DNA of 64,000 nt, taken from Yoonia tamlensis. GTDB taxonomy: Bacteria; Pseudomonadota; Alphaproteobacteria; Rhodobacterales; Rhodobacteraceae. The notes beneath the pieces are model-generated. The model had not been told where the DNA came from and did not search any database. It saw nothing but the letters and a program-made list of their open reading frames with translations. The position numbers and the translations under genes were made by a program. The stretch's first letter is position 1, and each line of letters opens with the position of its first letter. Positions 27,609-36,873 of the stretch are shown here, in pieces. The DNA is taken from the NCBI RefSeq assembly GCF_900115105.1, contig NZ_FOYP01000001.1, forward strand, positions 1,514,097 through 1,578,096, given 5' to 3'.

Positions 27609-28253
27609 ATGACCCCACAAGAAGCCTCTGCCGCCGCCACCAAAGTCTGCCAATTGGCGCCTGTTGTGCCTGTTCTGGTTGTCGATGATGCAAGCACTGC
27701 CGCCGATCTTGCCCGTGCGCTGATTGCTGGCGGTCTGCCCGCTCTGGAAGTGACATTGCGCACCCCCGCAGCTCTGGACGTGATCCGCGAAATGGCCAGC
27801 GTGCCGGGCGGTGTTGTTGGCGCTGGCACATTGCTGACGCCAAAAGACGTTGAAAACGCCAAGGCCGCAGGCGCGACATTCGGGGTGTCACCAGGCGTGA
27901 CAGAACGGCTTTTGGATGCTTGCGAAGCCAATGATCTGCCGCTGTTGCCCGGTATCGCAACCGCAACCGAAGCCATGTACCTGCTCGAGCGCGGCTATAC
28001 AGTGCAAAAATTCTTTCCCGCCGAGGCCAATGGCGGCGCGCCCGCCCTTAAGGCGATTGGCGCACCGATCCCGCAGGTCAAATTCTGCCCGACTGGTGGT
28101 GTCAGCCTGAAAAACGCCAATGATTACCTCAGCCTGAGCAATACGCTTTGCGTGGGCGGGTCTTGGGTTGCGCCCAAGAATCTGGTCGACGCGGGCGATT
28201 GGGCCGGAATCGAGGCGCTGGCCCGCGAAGCCGCGCAACTGACCGTCAGCTAG
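27609..28253 (+). CDS. eda: KDPG aldolase
   Basis: Eda splits KDPG to pyruvate and glyceraldehyde-3-phosphate. The 214-residue protein has the class I aldolase marks LEVTLRTP (catalytic Glu near the N-terminus) and the Schiff-base Lys in TVQKFFPAE, plus FCPTGG for phosphate. The upstream frame has two ATG choices: 27594 (five codons earlier) and 27609; GAAAG at 27596-27600 supports the second. It is cotranscribed with edd and abuts, stop to stop, the convergent gene that follows. Confidence 0.94.
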   Translation: MTPQEASAAATKVCQLAPVVPVLVVDDASTAADLARALIAGGLPALEVTLRTPAALDVIREMASVPGGVVGAGTLLTPKDVENAKAAGATFGVSPGVTERLLDACEANDLPLLPGIATATEAMYLLERGYTVQKFFPAEANGGAPALKAIGAPIPQVKFCPTGGVSLKNANDYLSLSNTLCVGGSWVAPKNLVDAGDWAGIEALAREAAQLTVS

Positions 28254-28526
28254 TTATTCAGACACCCGCGCCCGTCTACCGCCACGGCGTTTGGGCGGGC
28301 GCGCGGTTTCCAGCGCAGCGTTTAACGTTGCGATCATCGGATGTGCAGGGTTAGCGTTGCTGTGTCGCGCAAGATGCGTCTTGACCGCCGCCAATGTATC
28401 CACATCCGCCGAAATCCCCATCGCCCATTCCAAAAATATCGTCCGGCATTCCGGCTCTGATATGTTTGCGATCAGGAACGATTCCGCAATCAATCCGGTG
28501 GGGTCGATGGGATCAATGGCCATCAT
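28254..28526 (-). CDS. Small conserved protein, unknown function
   Basis: A 90-residue protein with no signal peptide. A mixed helical N-terminal half (ESFLIANISEPECRTIFLEWAM) is followed by a strongly basic tail (RPPKRRGGRRARVSE). The tail suggests binding to nucleic acid or acidic protein. It begins 14 bp inside the end of glnE on the same strand, so translational coupling with glnE is likely. It faces eda, with which it shares no base. I recognise no family. Confidence 0.6.
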   Translation of the reverse strand: MMAIDPIDPTGLIAESFLIANISEPECRTIFLEWAMGISADVDTLAAVKTHLARHSNANPAHPMIATLNAALETARPPKRRGGRRARVSE

Positions 28527-31281
28527 CGATCCCCAGTTTCCGGCAAATCACCGCTGCCGCTGCTGCCGCGGAACGGATCAGCTGCTGTGACAAACCGTCA
28601 AGATCCTTGCAATCTGTTTCGCGCAATATCAACCGTTTTGCCCCTTCGCTCATTTCGTCAGGGTGTAACGGCCCTGCGGTGACCAGACGCGCCACTACCT
28701 GCACCGACCACATAAGCCGCGCCGCATGGGTTAATGCCTGCGCATCAGCGGCATCCAGCCAGCCGTCAACGACACCTGCCTGCAATTGCCCCGCCATATC
28801 GCATGCATTGGCACCCGCACGTAGACAGGCTGTCTGCGCAAGCAATTCGATATCTTGCAAACGCCCCGCCCCGATCTTGGCATCCCATGCACCCTGCGGC
28901 GGTTTTGCCTCGGCGATGCGGCGGCGCATGTCGGCAACATCGGCCAGCACAGTGGCACCTTGACCTTTGCCCGTCAGGATTTTTTGGCGGAATGTCTCGA
29001 ACTCTGCGGCCAGTTCAGGGTCACCGGTAATGGCGCGGGCGCGCGTCAACGCCAGATGTTCCCATGTCCATGCCTCGTCCGCCTGATAATGCTGGAACGC
29101 ATCGAAAGAGGTCGCAACAGGGCCGGACCGGCCAGACGGGCGCAACCGCATATCCACCTCATAAAGCCGGCCTTCGGACATTTGCGCGGATAATGCGGTC
29201 ACAAGCGCCTGCGTTAGCCGCGCGTAATAGGTGCGCGTCGCCAATGGGCGGCGCCCGTCCGACATTTCAACGCCACTTGCGTCATAGATCATGATCAAAT
29301 CAAGGTCGGATTCCGCATTCAGCCGCCCCGCGCCAAGCGACCCCATTCCCAAAACAATACCGCCGCGCCCCGGCATGTCCCCGTGTTTTGTCGTAAATTC
29401 AGCAACAATAGCAGGCCAAAGCCCCGCCACCACAGCACCGGCAAGATCGGCATATTGCGTTCCTGCAACATCAGCGGAAACCAATCCGCGCAGCAAATGC
29501 ACACCAATACGGAAATGCCATTCTTTGGCCCAACGGCGCGCAGCGATCAGTTGCGCCTCATAGTCGGGCGCTTGCGCCAGAACATCGGCAAGCCTTGCCT
29601 GTAACGCAACCTGTCCCGGCCACGGATCAAAAAACGCGCCGCCGATCACCGCGTCAAACACGCCCGCGTTGCGCGACAGATATTGCGCCAATGCAGGGGC
29701 CGTGGCGGCAATATCGACGATCAACTGGGTTAGTTGCGGGTTGGCCTCAAACAGCGAAAACAGCTGTACACCGGCGGGCAGTCCAGCCAGAAACCCGTCA
29801 AATTGCAACAAGGCCTCGTCGGGTTTGGCGGCCTCTTTCAGCTTTGACAGGATTTCGGGTTTCAGACGCTCGAAAATCTCGACGGCGCGGGACGAACGCA
29901 GCGCAGGGTAATTGTGCCAACGCGCCACGGTTTCGGCCCCCCAGTCGTCGGTCAACGGCGGTGCGGCGTCGGGTGCAAAGAAGCCTTCGGTCAGCGCATG
30001 CACCTCTGCGCAGCGGTTTGTTATCTCTTGGCGCAGCGCGGCAACTTCGGTGCCCATGAATGCCGCAAGCCGCGCGAACCCCTCTGCATCGGCGGGCAGA
30101 TGATGGGTTTGCTGGTCGTTGATCATTTGCAAACGATGCTCGACTTCACGGTGGTATTTATAATGATCATAAAGCGTTACAGCATCATCTTCAGGCAACC
30201 AATTCGCCGCAGCCAGCGCGTTCAGCCCGTCGCGTGTCCCGCGCACCCGCAACGAAAGATCGCGCCCGCCCGCAATCAACTGGCGGGTCTGGGTGAAAAA
30301 CTCGATCTCGCGGATACCGCCGCGCCCAAGCTTCATATTATGGCCTTCAAGCACCAGGTCGCCGTGCAAGCCCTTGTGATCGCGGATCTTGAGCCGCATA
30401 TCATGCGCGTCCTGAATGGCCGCAAAATCCAGATGTTTACGCCACACGAACGGGCGCAGCGTGTCTAGAAACCGTGCGCCCGCGGCGGCGTCGCCGGCAC
30501 ATGTGCGGGCCTTGATATAGGCGGCACGTTCCCATGTACGGCCAAGGCTTTCGTAATAGCGTTCGGCCATTTCCGCAGACAGGCATACAGGCGTCGATGA
30601 CGCATCCGGACGCAGCCGCAGATCGGTGCGGAACACATAGCCGCCTTCGCGCACATCAGACAGAATCGCCGCCATTTTGCGCGTGACGCGGATAAAGCTG
30701 GCGCGCACCTCGTGGTAATCGTCGGCGCTGAAACGGGTTTCGTCAAACAGGCAAATCAGGTCGATGTCGGAGGAATAATTCAATTCGCCCGCACCCATCT
30801 TGCCCATCGCAAGCGCAAACATCCCCCCCGCCTGCGCCGGATCATCCCCGCTTGGCAGTTTGCCGCGCGCGGCCTCGGCAGCGACAAGTTGCACCAATGC
30901 GGCCTGCACGGCGGCATCCGCAAAATCGGTCAGCACCTGCGTCACTGTTTCCAAAGGCCAAACACCCGCAAGATCGGCTAGCGCTGTGATCAGCGCGATC
31001 CGGCGCTTGCATTGGCGTAAATGTGCGGTCAGATCATCAAGCGCCACCAGCGGAATTTTCGCGAAAATTCCGCGCACCGCCGCCTCGGGATCATCGAGCG
31101 CGGGCACGATCCACGCCGCTTCTTTTTCAAGCAATCCCGCCAGATAGGGGCTGCACCCCGCCGTGCCAATAACCAGCGGAGCCAGCGCGCGCGGCAAATC
31201 AGGCAAATGGGTCAGCACATCCGCCCCGCGATCGGGGTCAAATGCATGGGGGCAACGGGTTTGGCGATCAAGAAATGACAT
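28513..31281 (-). CDS. glnE: Bifunctional glutamine synthetase adenylyltransferase/deadenylylase
   Basis: GlnE adds and removes AMP on glutamine synthetase according to nitrogen status relayed by PII. The 922-residue protein has both nucleotidyltransferase cores: NYSSDIDLICLFDE in the N-terminal half (deadenylylase) and GAGRLNAESDLDLIMIYD in the C-terminal half (adenylylase). A GlnD/PII-linked helical domain lies between. Size fits the family. It overlaps the small downstream gene at 28513-28526 and is transcribed away from the DUF2852 promoter region. Confidence 0.95.
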   Translation of the reverse strand: MSFLDRQTRCPHAFDPDRGADVLTHLPDLPRALAPLVIGTAGCSPYLAGLLEKEAAWIVPALDDPEAAVRGIFAKIPLVALDDLTAHLRQCKRRIALITALADLAGVWPLETVTQVLTDFADAAVQAALVQLVAAEAARGKLPSGDDPAQAGGMFALAMGKMGAGELNYSSDIDLICLFDETRFSADDYHEVRASFIRVTRKMAAILSDVREGGYVFRTDLRLRPDASSTPVCLSAEMAERYYESLGRTWERAAYIKARTCAGDAAAGARFLDTLRPFVWRKHLDFAAIQDAHDMRLKIRDHKGLHGDLVLEGHNMKLGRGGIREIEFFTQTRQLIAGGRDLSLRVRGTRDGLNALAAANWLPEDDAVTLYDHYKYHREVEHRLQMINDQQTHHLPADAEGFARLAAFMGTEVAALRQEITNRCAEVHALTEGFFAPDAAPPLTDDWGAETVARWHNYPALRSSRAVEIFERLKPEILSKLKEAAKPDEALLQFDGFLAGLPAGVQLFSLFEANPQLTQLIVDIAATAPALAQYLSRNAGVFDAVIGGAFFDPWPGQVALQARLADVLAQAPDYEAQLIAARRWAKEWHFRIGVHLLRGLVSADVAGTQYADLAGAVVAGLWPAIVAEFTTKHGDMPGRGGIVLGMGSLGAGRLNAESDLDLIMIYDASGVEMSDGRRPLATRTYYARLTQALVTALSAQMSEGRLYEVDMRLRPSGRSGPVATSFDAFQHYQADEAWTWEHLALTRARAITGDPELAAEFETFRQKILTGKGQGATVLADVADMRRRIAEAKPPQGAWDAKIGAGRLQDIELLAQTACLRAGANACDMAGQLQAGVVDGWLDAADAQALTHAARLMWSVQVVARLVTAGPLHPDEMSEGAKRLILRETDCKDLDGLSQQLIRSAAAAAAVICRKLGIDDGH

Positions 31282-31450
31282 GGGTTACAGTTACTCTCTG
31301 GGGCATGCGGGTCAATTGCTAGCAATGATAGCCTATGCCCAAAAACATCATAATGGTCATGAAAATACCCCGCAATCATTGCGCACACCATCTAAATATC
31401 GAGCTTAACAATTTGAAATAAAACGCATTTCAAAGAAAATGTAAAAAAGA

Positions 31451-31516
31451 TTCACATTAGCCCTTGAAGCAAGACCCCAAGATGCCGATATCTATTCATG
31501 TGAAAGGCATTCACAT
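31451..31516. promoter_or_regulatory. Promoter region with RpoH-like boxes and TTCACAT repeats
   Basis: CTTGAA (31463-31468), a 16-bp spacer and CCGATAT (31485-31491) resemble a heat-shock (RpoH) promoter. ATGTGAA (31498-31504) and TTCACAT (31510-31516) form a perfect inverted repeat with a 5-bp spacer, and TTCACAT also occurs at 31451-31457. The region lies upstream of the DUF2852 gene and is AT-rich compared with its neighbours. Sigma-factor assignment is inference from two short boxes. Confidence 0.4.
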
Positions 31517-31542
31517 TAACAACGCAACCAAAGGAGCCCACA

Positions 31543-31965
31543 ATGAACACCGCAACCACCCAGACGTCGATGGGACACAGCAACCCTATCGGGTTTTTCG
31601 CCCGCGCAGAGGCCTGGCTAGATGAGCGTGGCAAAGGCGCGTGGATCGCGGCCATGGTTCTGGGCTTTATCTTTGTCTGGCCCGTCGGCCTCGCCCTTCT
31701 TGCCTATATGATCTGGAGCAAACGCATGTTTAACAAATCTTGCAGTCACACTTCCCACCGTCGCACCATGCGGCACACCAGCGGCAATTCGGCCTTTGAC
31801 GCCTACAAGCACGAAACGCTGCGCCGCCTTGAAGAAGAACAAGACAACTTCGAAGCCTTTCTCAAGCGCCTGCGCGATTCGAAAGACAAGGCCGAATTCG
31901 ACCAGTTCATGAACGAGCGCGCCAGCAAGGCTGATACCGATGCCCTGCCGGAACCAAGCCACTAA
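31543..31965 (+). CDS. DUF2852 membrane protein
   Basis: A 140-residue protein. Residues about 35-57 form a transmembrane helix (WIAAMVLGFIFVWPVGLALLAY), then MIWSKRMFNK. The soluble C-terminal half has YKHETLRRLEEEQDNFEAFLKRLR, a charged coiled-coil-like helix, and KAEFDQFMNERA, both characteristic of DUF2852. The family is limited mainly to alphaproteobacteria and has no known function. AAGGAG (31531-31536) precedes the ATG. The RDD gene follows 56 bp later, so both membrane proteins may work together. Confidence 0.82.
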   Translation: MNTATTQTSMGHSNPIGFFARAEAWLDERGKGAWIAAMVLGFIFVWPVGLALLAYMIWSKRMFNKSCSHTSHRRTMRHTSGNSAFDAYKHETLRRLEEEQDNFEAFLKRLRDSKDKAEFDQFMNERASKADTDALPEPSH

Positions 31966-32021
31966 TGGCGATCGGGTGGCCCAGTGCGCTGGGTCGCCCC
32001 CCATTTTTAGACGAGATTTCC

Positions 32022-32447
32022 ATGACCACCTATTCGTATGATCCCACTGCCGCCTATGCCGGTGTCGCCCTGAAACGCGGGCTGGCGTGGGTTTTTGACA
32101 TGATCGCAATCGGGTTTATCTGCACCCTTGCCCTGCCGTTTACCGCCTTTACAGGGATATTTTTCTTTCCGTTCTTGATGCTGGTGATCGGGTTCTTTTA
32201 CCGCTGGTTTACCATCGCGAACGGATCGGCCACTTGGGGGATGCGCATGGTGGGGATCAGCTTGCGTGATCACCATGACCGCCCGCTGACATCACAAACC
32301 GCGTTTTTGCACACGCTGGGCTATTCGATCAGCGTCTGCGTCGCCCCCTTGCAATTGATATCCGTGATTTTGATGCTGGTCTCACCACAGGCCAAAGGGT
32401 TGACCGATTATTTGCTGGGGACCTATGCGATCAATCGCGACTATTGA
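32022..32447 (+). CDS. RDD-family membrane protein
   Basis: A 141-residue polytopic protein. The RDD signature appears as GVALKRGLAWVFDM near the N-terminus, where the Arg-Gly and later Asp form the family motif, followed by helices covering about residues 30-60 and 85-130. A conserved NGSATWGMRMVGI segment lies between. The role of RDD proteins is not settled; transport has been proposed. Start at ATG 32022 is chosen because the 19-codon upstream frame lacks ribosome-site support. Confidence 0.78.
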   Translation: MTTYSYDPTAAYAGVALKRGLAWVFDMIAIGFICTLALPFTAFTGIFFFPFLMLVIGFFYRWFTIANGSATWGMRMVGISLRDHHDRPLTSQTAFLHTLGYSISVCVAPLQLISVILMLVSPQAKGLTDYLLGTYAINRDY

Positions 32448-32564
32448 TCGGGAATTCGCAGATTTGCCACATGCCCAAAAGGGATAGGTGGCACCTAAAA
32501 TGAGGGGCTTGGCCAATGTAAAACGGATTGCTAAGCTTTTTGCTGCAACAATCCGGATTTCCTC

Positions 32565-33371
32565 ATGCGCCATACGCTTCCTATTGCACCGCAGTTCTAT
32601 GTCACTGCACCGCAACCCTGCCCTTATCTGGACGGCAGGATGGAGCGTAAATTATTTACTGCATTGCAAGGCGACAGCGCCACAAAACTGAACGATTCCC
32701 TTTCCAAGCAAGGGTTTCGCCGGTCGCAAAATGTGCTTTACCGCCCGTCTTGCGCCGAATGTTCGGCCTGTATGTCGGCCCGCATTGATATCTCGCAATT
32801 CAGCGCCTCGCGCAGCCAGCGCCGTATCACCAAACGTGCGCAGCATCTGGCGCGCCGTGCAACATCGCCTTGGGCGACCGAAGAGCAATACGATCTGTTT
32901 CGCGACTATCTTGACGGGCGGCACGCCTCGGGCGGGATGGCGGATATGGATATGTTCGAATTTGCGGCCATGGTCGAAGAAACCCCGATCCGGTCGCGCC
33001 TGATCGAATATACCGATGGCCGCGCGCTGCGCGCTGTCTGCCTGACCGATATTCTCGATGATGGGCTGTCGATGGTTTATTCCTTCTTTGATCCTGCGCA
33101 TGAAAAACTGTCGCTTGGCACCTATATCATTCTTGATCACATCGCGATCGCCCAGGAACTGGGCCTGCCCTATATCTATCTGGGCTATTGGGTCCCGGGC
33201 AGCCCCAAGATGGATTACAAGGCCAAATTCGAAGGGCTAGAGATCTATAAGGGCGGGCAATGGACGCCGCTGGGTGATCCGGCGCATCACACTGCGGATG
33301 TGCATCCGCTGTCGAATGATCCGATTGCCGAACAGGTCGCGCAAATCCGCCTGCCCGACGGCCGTATCTGA
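32565..33371 (+). CDS. bpt: Aspartate/glutamate leucyltransferase (Bpt), N-end rule
   Basis: Bpt attaches Leu from leucyl-tRNA to proteins with N-terminal Asp or Glu, marking them for ClpAP/ClpS degradation. The 268-residue length is normal. Family marks are the Cys cluster [16 protein letters not shown] (about residues 59-73), [13 protein letters not shown] and [20 protein letters not shown] in the GNAT-like C-terminal part. It was formerly annotated as arginyltransferase. It lies 117 bp after the RDD gene, with its own likely promoter, and ends at a bidirectional terminator. Confidence 0.92.
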   Translation: MRHTLPIAPQFYVTAPQPCPYLDGRMERKLFTALQGDSATKLNDSLSKQGFRRSQNVLYRPSCAECSACMSARIDISQFSASRSQRRITKRAQHLARRATSPWATEEQYDLFRDYLDGRHASGGMADMDMFEFAAMVEETPIRSRLIEYTDGRALRAVCLTDILDDGLSMVYSFFDPAHEKLSLGTYIILDHIAIAQELGLPYIYLGYWVPGSPKMDYKAKFEGLEIYKGGQWTPLGDPAHHTADVHPLSNDPIAEQVAQIRLPDGRI

Positions 33372-33387
33372 CCCCCCCCCAAACGCA

Positions 33388-33419
33388 AAAGGCGCCCGCA
33401 GTTTCCTGCGTGCGCCTTT
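33388..33419. terminator. Bidirectional terminator between bpt and the TRAP genes
   Basis: AAAGGCGC (33388-33395) pairs with GCGCCTTT (33412-33419), and CGCAG (33397-33401) pairs with CTGCG (33406-33410), with one C-T mismatch and a TTTC loop. GTTTTG follows on the plus side and TTTTGCGTTT on the minus side. It serves the convergent genes bpt and dctM-like. Confidence 0.78.
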
Positions 33420-33440
33420 GTTTTGTGATCTTCCCGGCCG

Positions 33441-35795
33441 CTATTTCAGCAGGTTCGGCACGATTGTCACCACGCTTGGCACCAGCGCCAAAAGCAAGAG
33501 CGCGCCGACCTGAATGGCAATAAACGGCATCACCCCGCGGTAGATTTGCCCTGTCGTGATCGACTTGGGCGCAACCCCGCGCAGATAGAACAGCGCAAAA
33601 CCAAAGGGTGGTGTCAGGAACGATGTTTGCAGGTTCACCGCGATCATGATGGTCACCCATTTGGGATCAAACGTGCCGCCATAGATGACCGGCCCCACAA
33701 TCGGGATCACGATGTAGATGATTTCAAGGAAATCCAGCACAAACCCCAAGATGAACAGCACAAACATAACCAGCAGGAAGACCTGCCATTCATTGTCGAA
33801 CGACCGCAGGAACTGTTGGATATAGTGTTCCCCGCCAAACGATATCAGCACAAGGTTCAGCAATTGCGAGCCGATCAGGATGGTGAACACCATCGACGTC
33901 ACTTTGGCCGTTTCGCGCACAACAGGCGACAAAACCCCACCCGACAGCAAGATCCAGCACGACCAGCCCAAACCGAACATCGCATAAAGGAAGCTTGCAA
34001 AGGCCACGAGGTACGCAATCGTGTTTTCGAACAAGACAACTTCCTGCCCCATGCGCATGTCAAAATTCACGCCAACCAGCAGCATCAAGGCAATGGCACC
34101 TGTTGTATATAGCACGATATTGCCGGACAGCCCTTGGTCCTGACGTTTGCGGTAGGCCGCAAGCAACAGCGCGCCGCCCGCCCCCAAGGCCGCAGCCGGT
34201 GTCGGGTTGGTGATCCCGCCAAGGATCGAGCCAAGCACAGCAACGATCAAGACCAGCGGCGGGAAGACCACGCGCAAGATTTCATTGCCCGCAAGATACC
34301 CCACGGCCCCGCGCAACCCGCGGTAAATCACATAAAGCGGAATTGCGATCAGCAATGTTGTTTTGCCAGGCGATGTCAGCGGCGTGATCATCACAAGATC
34401 AACCACCAGCAGCAGCGCGATGCCAGCGGCACCGATCAACAGCGGGCGGGCGTCCTTGCTTGGCGCGACACCGCGCGCGATCGCAAAGGTCAGCGCAAGG
34501 AACATCGCGGTGATGCCGATGCCTTTGCCAATCGGTGCGGCGGCTTCGACTTTGGCAGCCATGATCGTGGCACGTTCTTCGTCGGACAGCGCGCGCGCTT
34601 CTGCGACGCCGCCTGCGGCCTCGATCGCGGCTTGTTCTGACAGTGCGGCTTCCCAAGCTTCGGTGCCGTGCAGTTCTTGCATGGCGACAGCGCAATCGTC
34701 ACCGACATTGGTGCGCAGTGATGCGGTTTGACCGGCATCGGTAAAGCTGTCCACAATGATCGACTGCGACCCCAACAGGCCCGTTTGACCCAGACCGATG
34801 GTCAGCCCGATAATCGCCACAGGTGCCGCAAGGAACCATGTAAAGGCTTCATTGCGGGTGACCGCCTCGCCTTTGCCAGAGGTTTCAAATTGCACAGGCG
34901 GGGCTTTGGATGGGTTGATCAGCGCAAACACAAAGGCGTAACCAGCATAAAGAACGGCCAGCAAAATACCTGGCAGCATCGCCGCCTGGAACAATGTGCC
35001 GACCGATACCACGGCGGGTTCACCCAGATAGGTCAGCGCATCGGAACAACCGACAAGCTGCGCGCGTTCTTCTTGCGCGGCAGAATACAAATCGCCCGCA
35101 AGCGTGCCCAAAAGCACGATCACGATGGATGGCGGAATGATCTGCCCCAATGTGCCGGAAGCCGCGATAACACCTGTCGACAGTTCGGGTGAATACCCGT
35201 TCTTGAGCATGGTTGGCAGCGCCAATAGGCCCATGGTTACAACCGTCGCGCCAACGATCCCTGTGCTTGCTGCCAGAAACGCGCCCACGATCACGATGGA
35301 AACAGCCAAACCACCTGGCAACGGGCCAAAGACCTTGGCCATTGTGGTCAAGAGTTCATCCGCAATGCGCGACCGTTCCAGCACGATCCCCATCATCACG
35401 AACATGACAACGGCAAGCAGCGTTTCAATCGATTGCCCCGCCAGAACCCGTTCGTTCATCCGGTTCACAAGGAAGCCGATATTGCGGTCAAGCGCCTGTT
35501 CCCAGCCATTGGGGAACAGCACATGTTCGGCACGCGGCAGATCGGGGTATCGGAAAACCGAGATCGCATCGGTGCGCACACCTTCGGCAATCAGCCCTGC
35601 GTATTCCGCGGAATTTGTATCAATCGCTGCATGGATCAACAGACCCGAACTATCCAGCGCCGCAATCACGGCAAATGAAATAACTGCAGATCCGGAAATC
35701 GCAAATGCGACCGGAAAGCCTGACAAAATCCCTGCGAACAATGTCAGGAAAACAATGATAATGCCGATTTCAACGCCATCTAAACCTAAAAGCAT
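33441..35795 (-). CDS. TRAP transporter large permease, extended form (DctM-like)
   Basis: The large membrane subunit of a TRAP transporter, which moves organic acids with a Na+ gradient. At 784 residues it is much longer than the usual 430. The first half has ASTGIVGATVVTMGLLALP and ASGTLGQIIPPSIV (family motifs). The C-terminal part has FILGFVLDFLEIIYIVIPI and NLQTSFLTPPFGFALFYLRG. Between them is an additional region of roughly 300 residues with extra helices and a soluble acidic stretch. The gene starts 15 bp after dctQ. Substrate is probably a monocarboxylate or oxo acid, judged from the binding protein. Confidence 0.88.
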   Translation of the reverse strand: MLLGLDGVEIGIIIVFLTLFAGILSGFPVAFAISGSAVISFAVIAALDSSGLLIHAAIDTNSAEYAGLIAEGVRTDAISVFRYPDLPRAEHVLFPNGWEQALDRNIGFLVNRMNERVLAGQSIETLLAVVMFVMMGIVLERSRIADELLTTMAKVFGPLPGGLAVSIVIVGAFLAASTGIVGATVVTMGLLALPTMLKNGYSPELSTGVIAASGTLGQIIPPSIVIVLLGTLAGDLYSAAQEERAQLVGCSDALTYLGEPAVVSVGTLFQAAMLPGILLAVLYAGYAFVFALINPSKAPPVQFETSGKGEAVTRNEAFTWFLAAPVAIIGLTIGLGQTGLLGSQSIIVDSFTDAGQTASLRTNVGDDCAVAMQELHGTEAWEAALSEQAAIEAAGGVAEARALSDEERATIMAAKVEAAAPIGKGIGITAMFLALTFAIARGVAPSKDARPLLIGAAGIALLLVVDLVMITPLTSPGKTTLLIAIPLYVIYRGLRGAVGYLAGNEILRVVFPPLVLIVAVLGSILGGITNPTPAAALGAGGALLLAAYRKRQDQGLSGNIVLYTTGAIALMLLVGVNFDMRMGQEVVLFENTIAYLVAFASFLYAMFGLGWSCWILLSGGVLSPVVRETAKVTSMVFTILIGSQLLNLVLISFGGEHYIQQFLRSFDNEWQVFLLVMFVLFILGFVLDFLEIIYIVIPIVGPVIYGGTFDPKWVTIMIAVNLQTSFLTPPFGFALFYLRGVAPKSITTGQIYRGVMPFIAIQVGALLLLALVPSVVTIVPNLLK

Positions 35796-35810
35796 GTCTT
35801 CGGTCCTACC

Positions 35811-36758
35811 TTAGTGAATTTCAGCGACAAGTTCGGCGGTTTCATCGCCCAGAACGTCGCGGTCAAGATGTTTACCTTCGCTTTGCTCGCCCTCTATCAG
35901 TTCGAGATACGAGCGGTAGAAAAAGGCAACCGCCTGCAGCATCACCATCGCGGTGAAGGTGATCAGAAGGATTTTGAACAAGAAATAGGCGTTAAACCCG
36001 TTGGGCGAAAAGCCGATGAATTCGATATTCCAGCGTAGCGCGCGCGCCTTGGTGATCAGCCGGTCAAGCGTGTCGGAGGCAGAAGGGTTTGGCACCACCA
36101 GATGCCGCCACAAGAAAAACCAGCCGTAAAGCCATGTGACAATCGCCGCAGGGATCATGAACAACATCGAACCGACCATATCAATGATCCGCTTGGTGCG
36201 GAAACTGACGGCGGAATAGACCAGATCAACCCGCACATGGCCGCCTTGGACAAATGTATAGCTGGCGCACATGCAGACGATCATCGCGTTATAAAGCTTG
36301 AGCTCTTCGGACCACCAGCTCACGTCTTTGGCGAAATTCACCCCGAAGCCGATGCCGATTTCAGACACGGCAAAGACACGTTGCATAAAGATGATCACGA
36401 TCTGCTGCAGCACCATCAACAGGCCCGCCCATGCGAAAAAGCGGCCCACCTTATTGGCAAAGCCTTCAAGAACGCGCACGCAGCCCCACATGAAGTTATT
36501 ATTGATAAACCCAATCACGCTGATGACGAGGAAAACCGCAAAGACGACAAAGAACAATTCGACCGAGGCACCGTAGTAGATAAAGCGCATCAGCGCTTCT
36601 TTGACCTCTAGGTCCGCCATTGCCGCATTTGTAAAGGGGACCCATGACAACCATTGGCCGGGATGTGTGACAGCGTAACCAAAATTGTAAAATGCTTCGA
36701 TGAGGTTCGCAAAGAACCACCCAACGGGGTTCCCCCCCCAAGCTTCGACCAGGCCCAT
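35811..36758 (-). CDS. TRAP transporter small permease (DctQ-like)
   Basis: A 315-residue small subunit, again longer than the usual 160-200 residues. Helices are at about residues 55-90, 105-135, 155-180 and 200-225, with a soluble insert (about 235-260) and a fifth helix before the charged C-terminus. AAGGGGTGGG lies before the ATG at 36758, which is preferred over the longer frame. It lies between the binding-protein gene and the large permease, as in other TRAP operons. Confidence 0.83.
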   Translation of the reverse strand: MGLVEAWGGNPVGWFFANLIEAFYNFGYAVTHPGQWLSWVPFTNAAMADLEVKEALMRFIYYGASVELFFVVFAVFLVISVIGFINNNFMWGCVRVLEGFANKVGRFFAWAGLLMVLQQIVIIFMQRVFAVSEIGIGFGVNFAKDVSWWSEELKLYNAMIVCMCASYTFVQGGHVRVDLVYSAVSFRTKRIIDMVGSMLFMIPAAIVTWLYGWFFLWRHLVVPNPSASDTLDRLITKARALRWNIEFIGFSPNGFNAYFLFKILLITFTAMVMLQAVAFFYRSYLELIEGEQSEGKHLDRDVLGDETAELVAEIH

Positions 36759-36873
36759 GTCCCACCCCTTTTGAAAATTCTGACGGTGTTTTGAACAAAC
36801 ACCTGACGCATGAGGGCCCCTATGCATGCGCATCGGGCCCTCATGACATTTGGTTCACATTGCGCGAACGGGC

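Noticed and set aside
33372-33380. Run of nine C after bpt
   Set aside because: A short homopolymer next to the terminator; no sign of phase variation because it is outside any coding frame.
34134-34640. 168-codon open frame on the plus strand inside the TRAP permease gene
   Set aside because: Antisense shadow within the large permease; composition rich in Arg/His/Gln, no start context.
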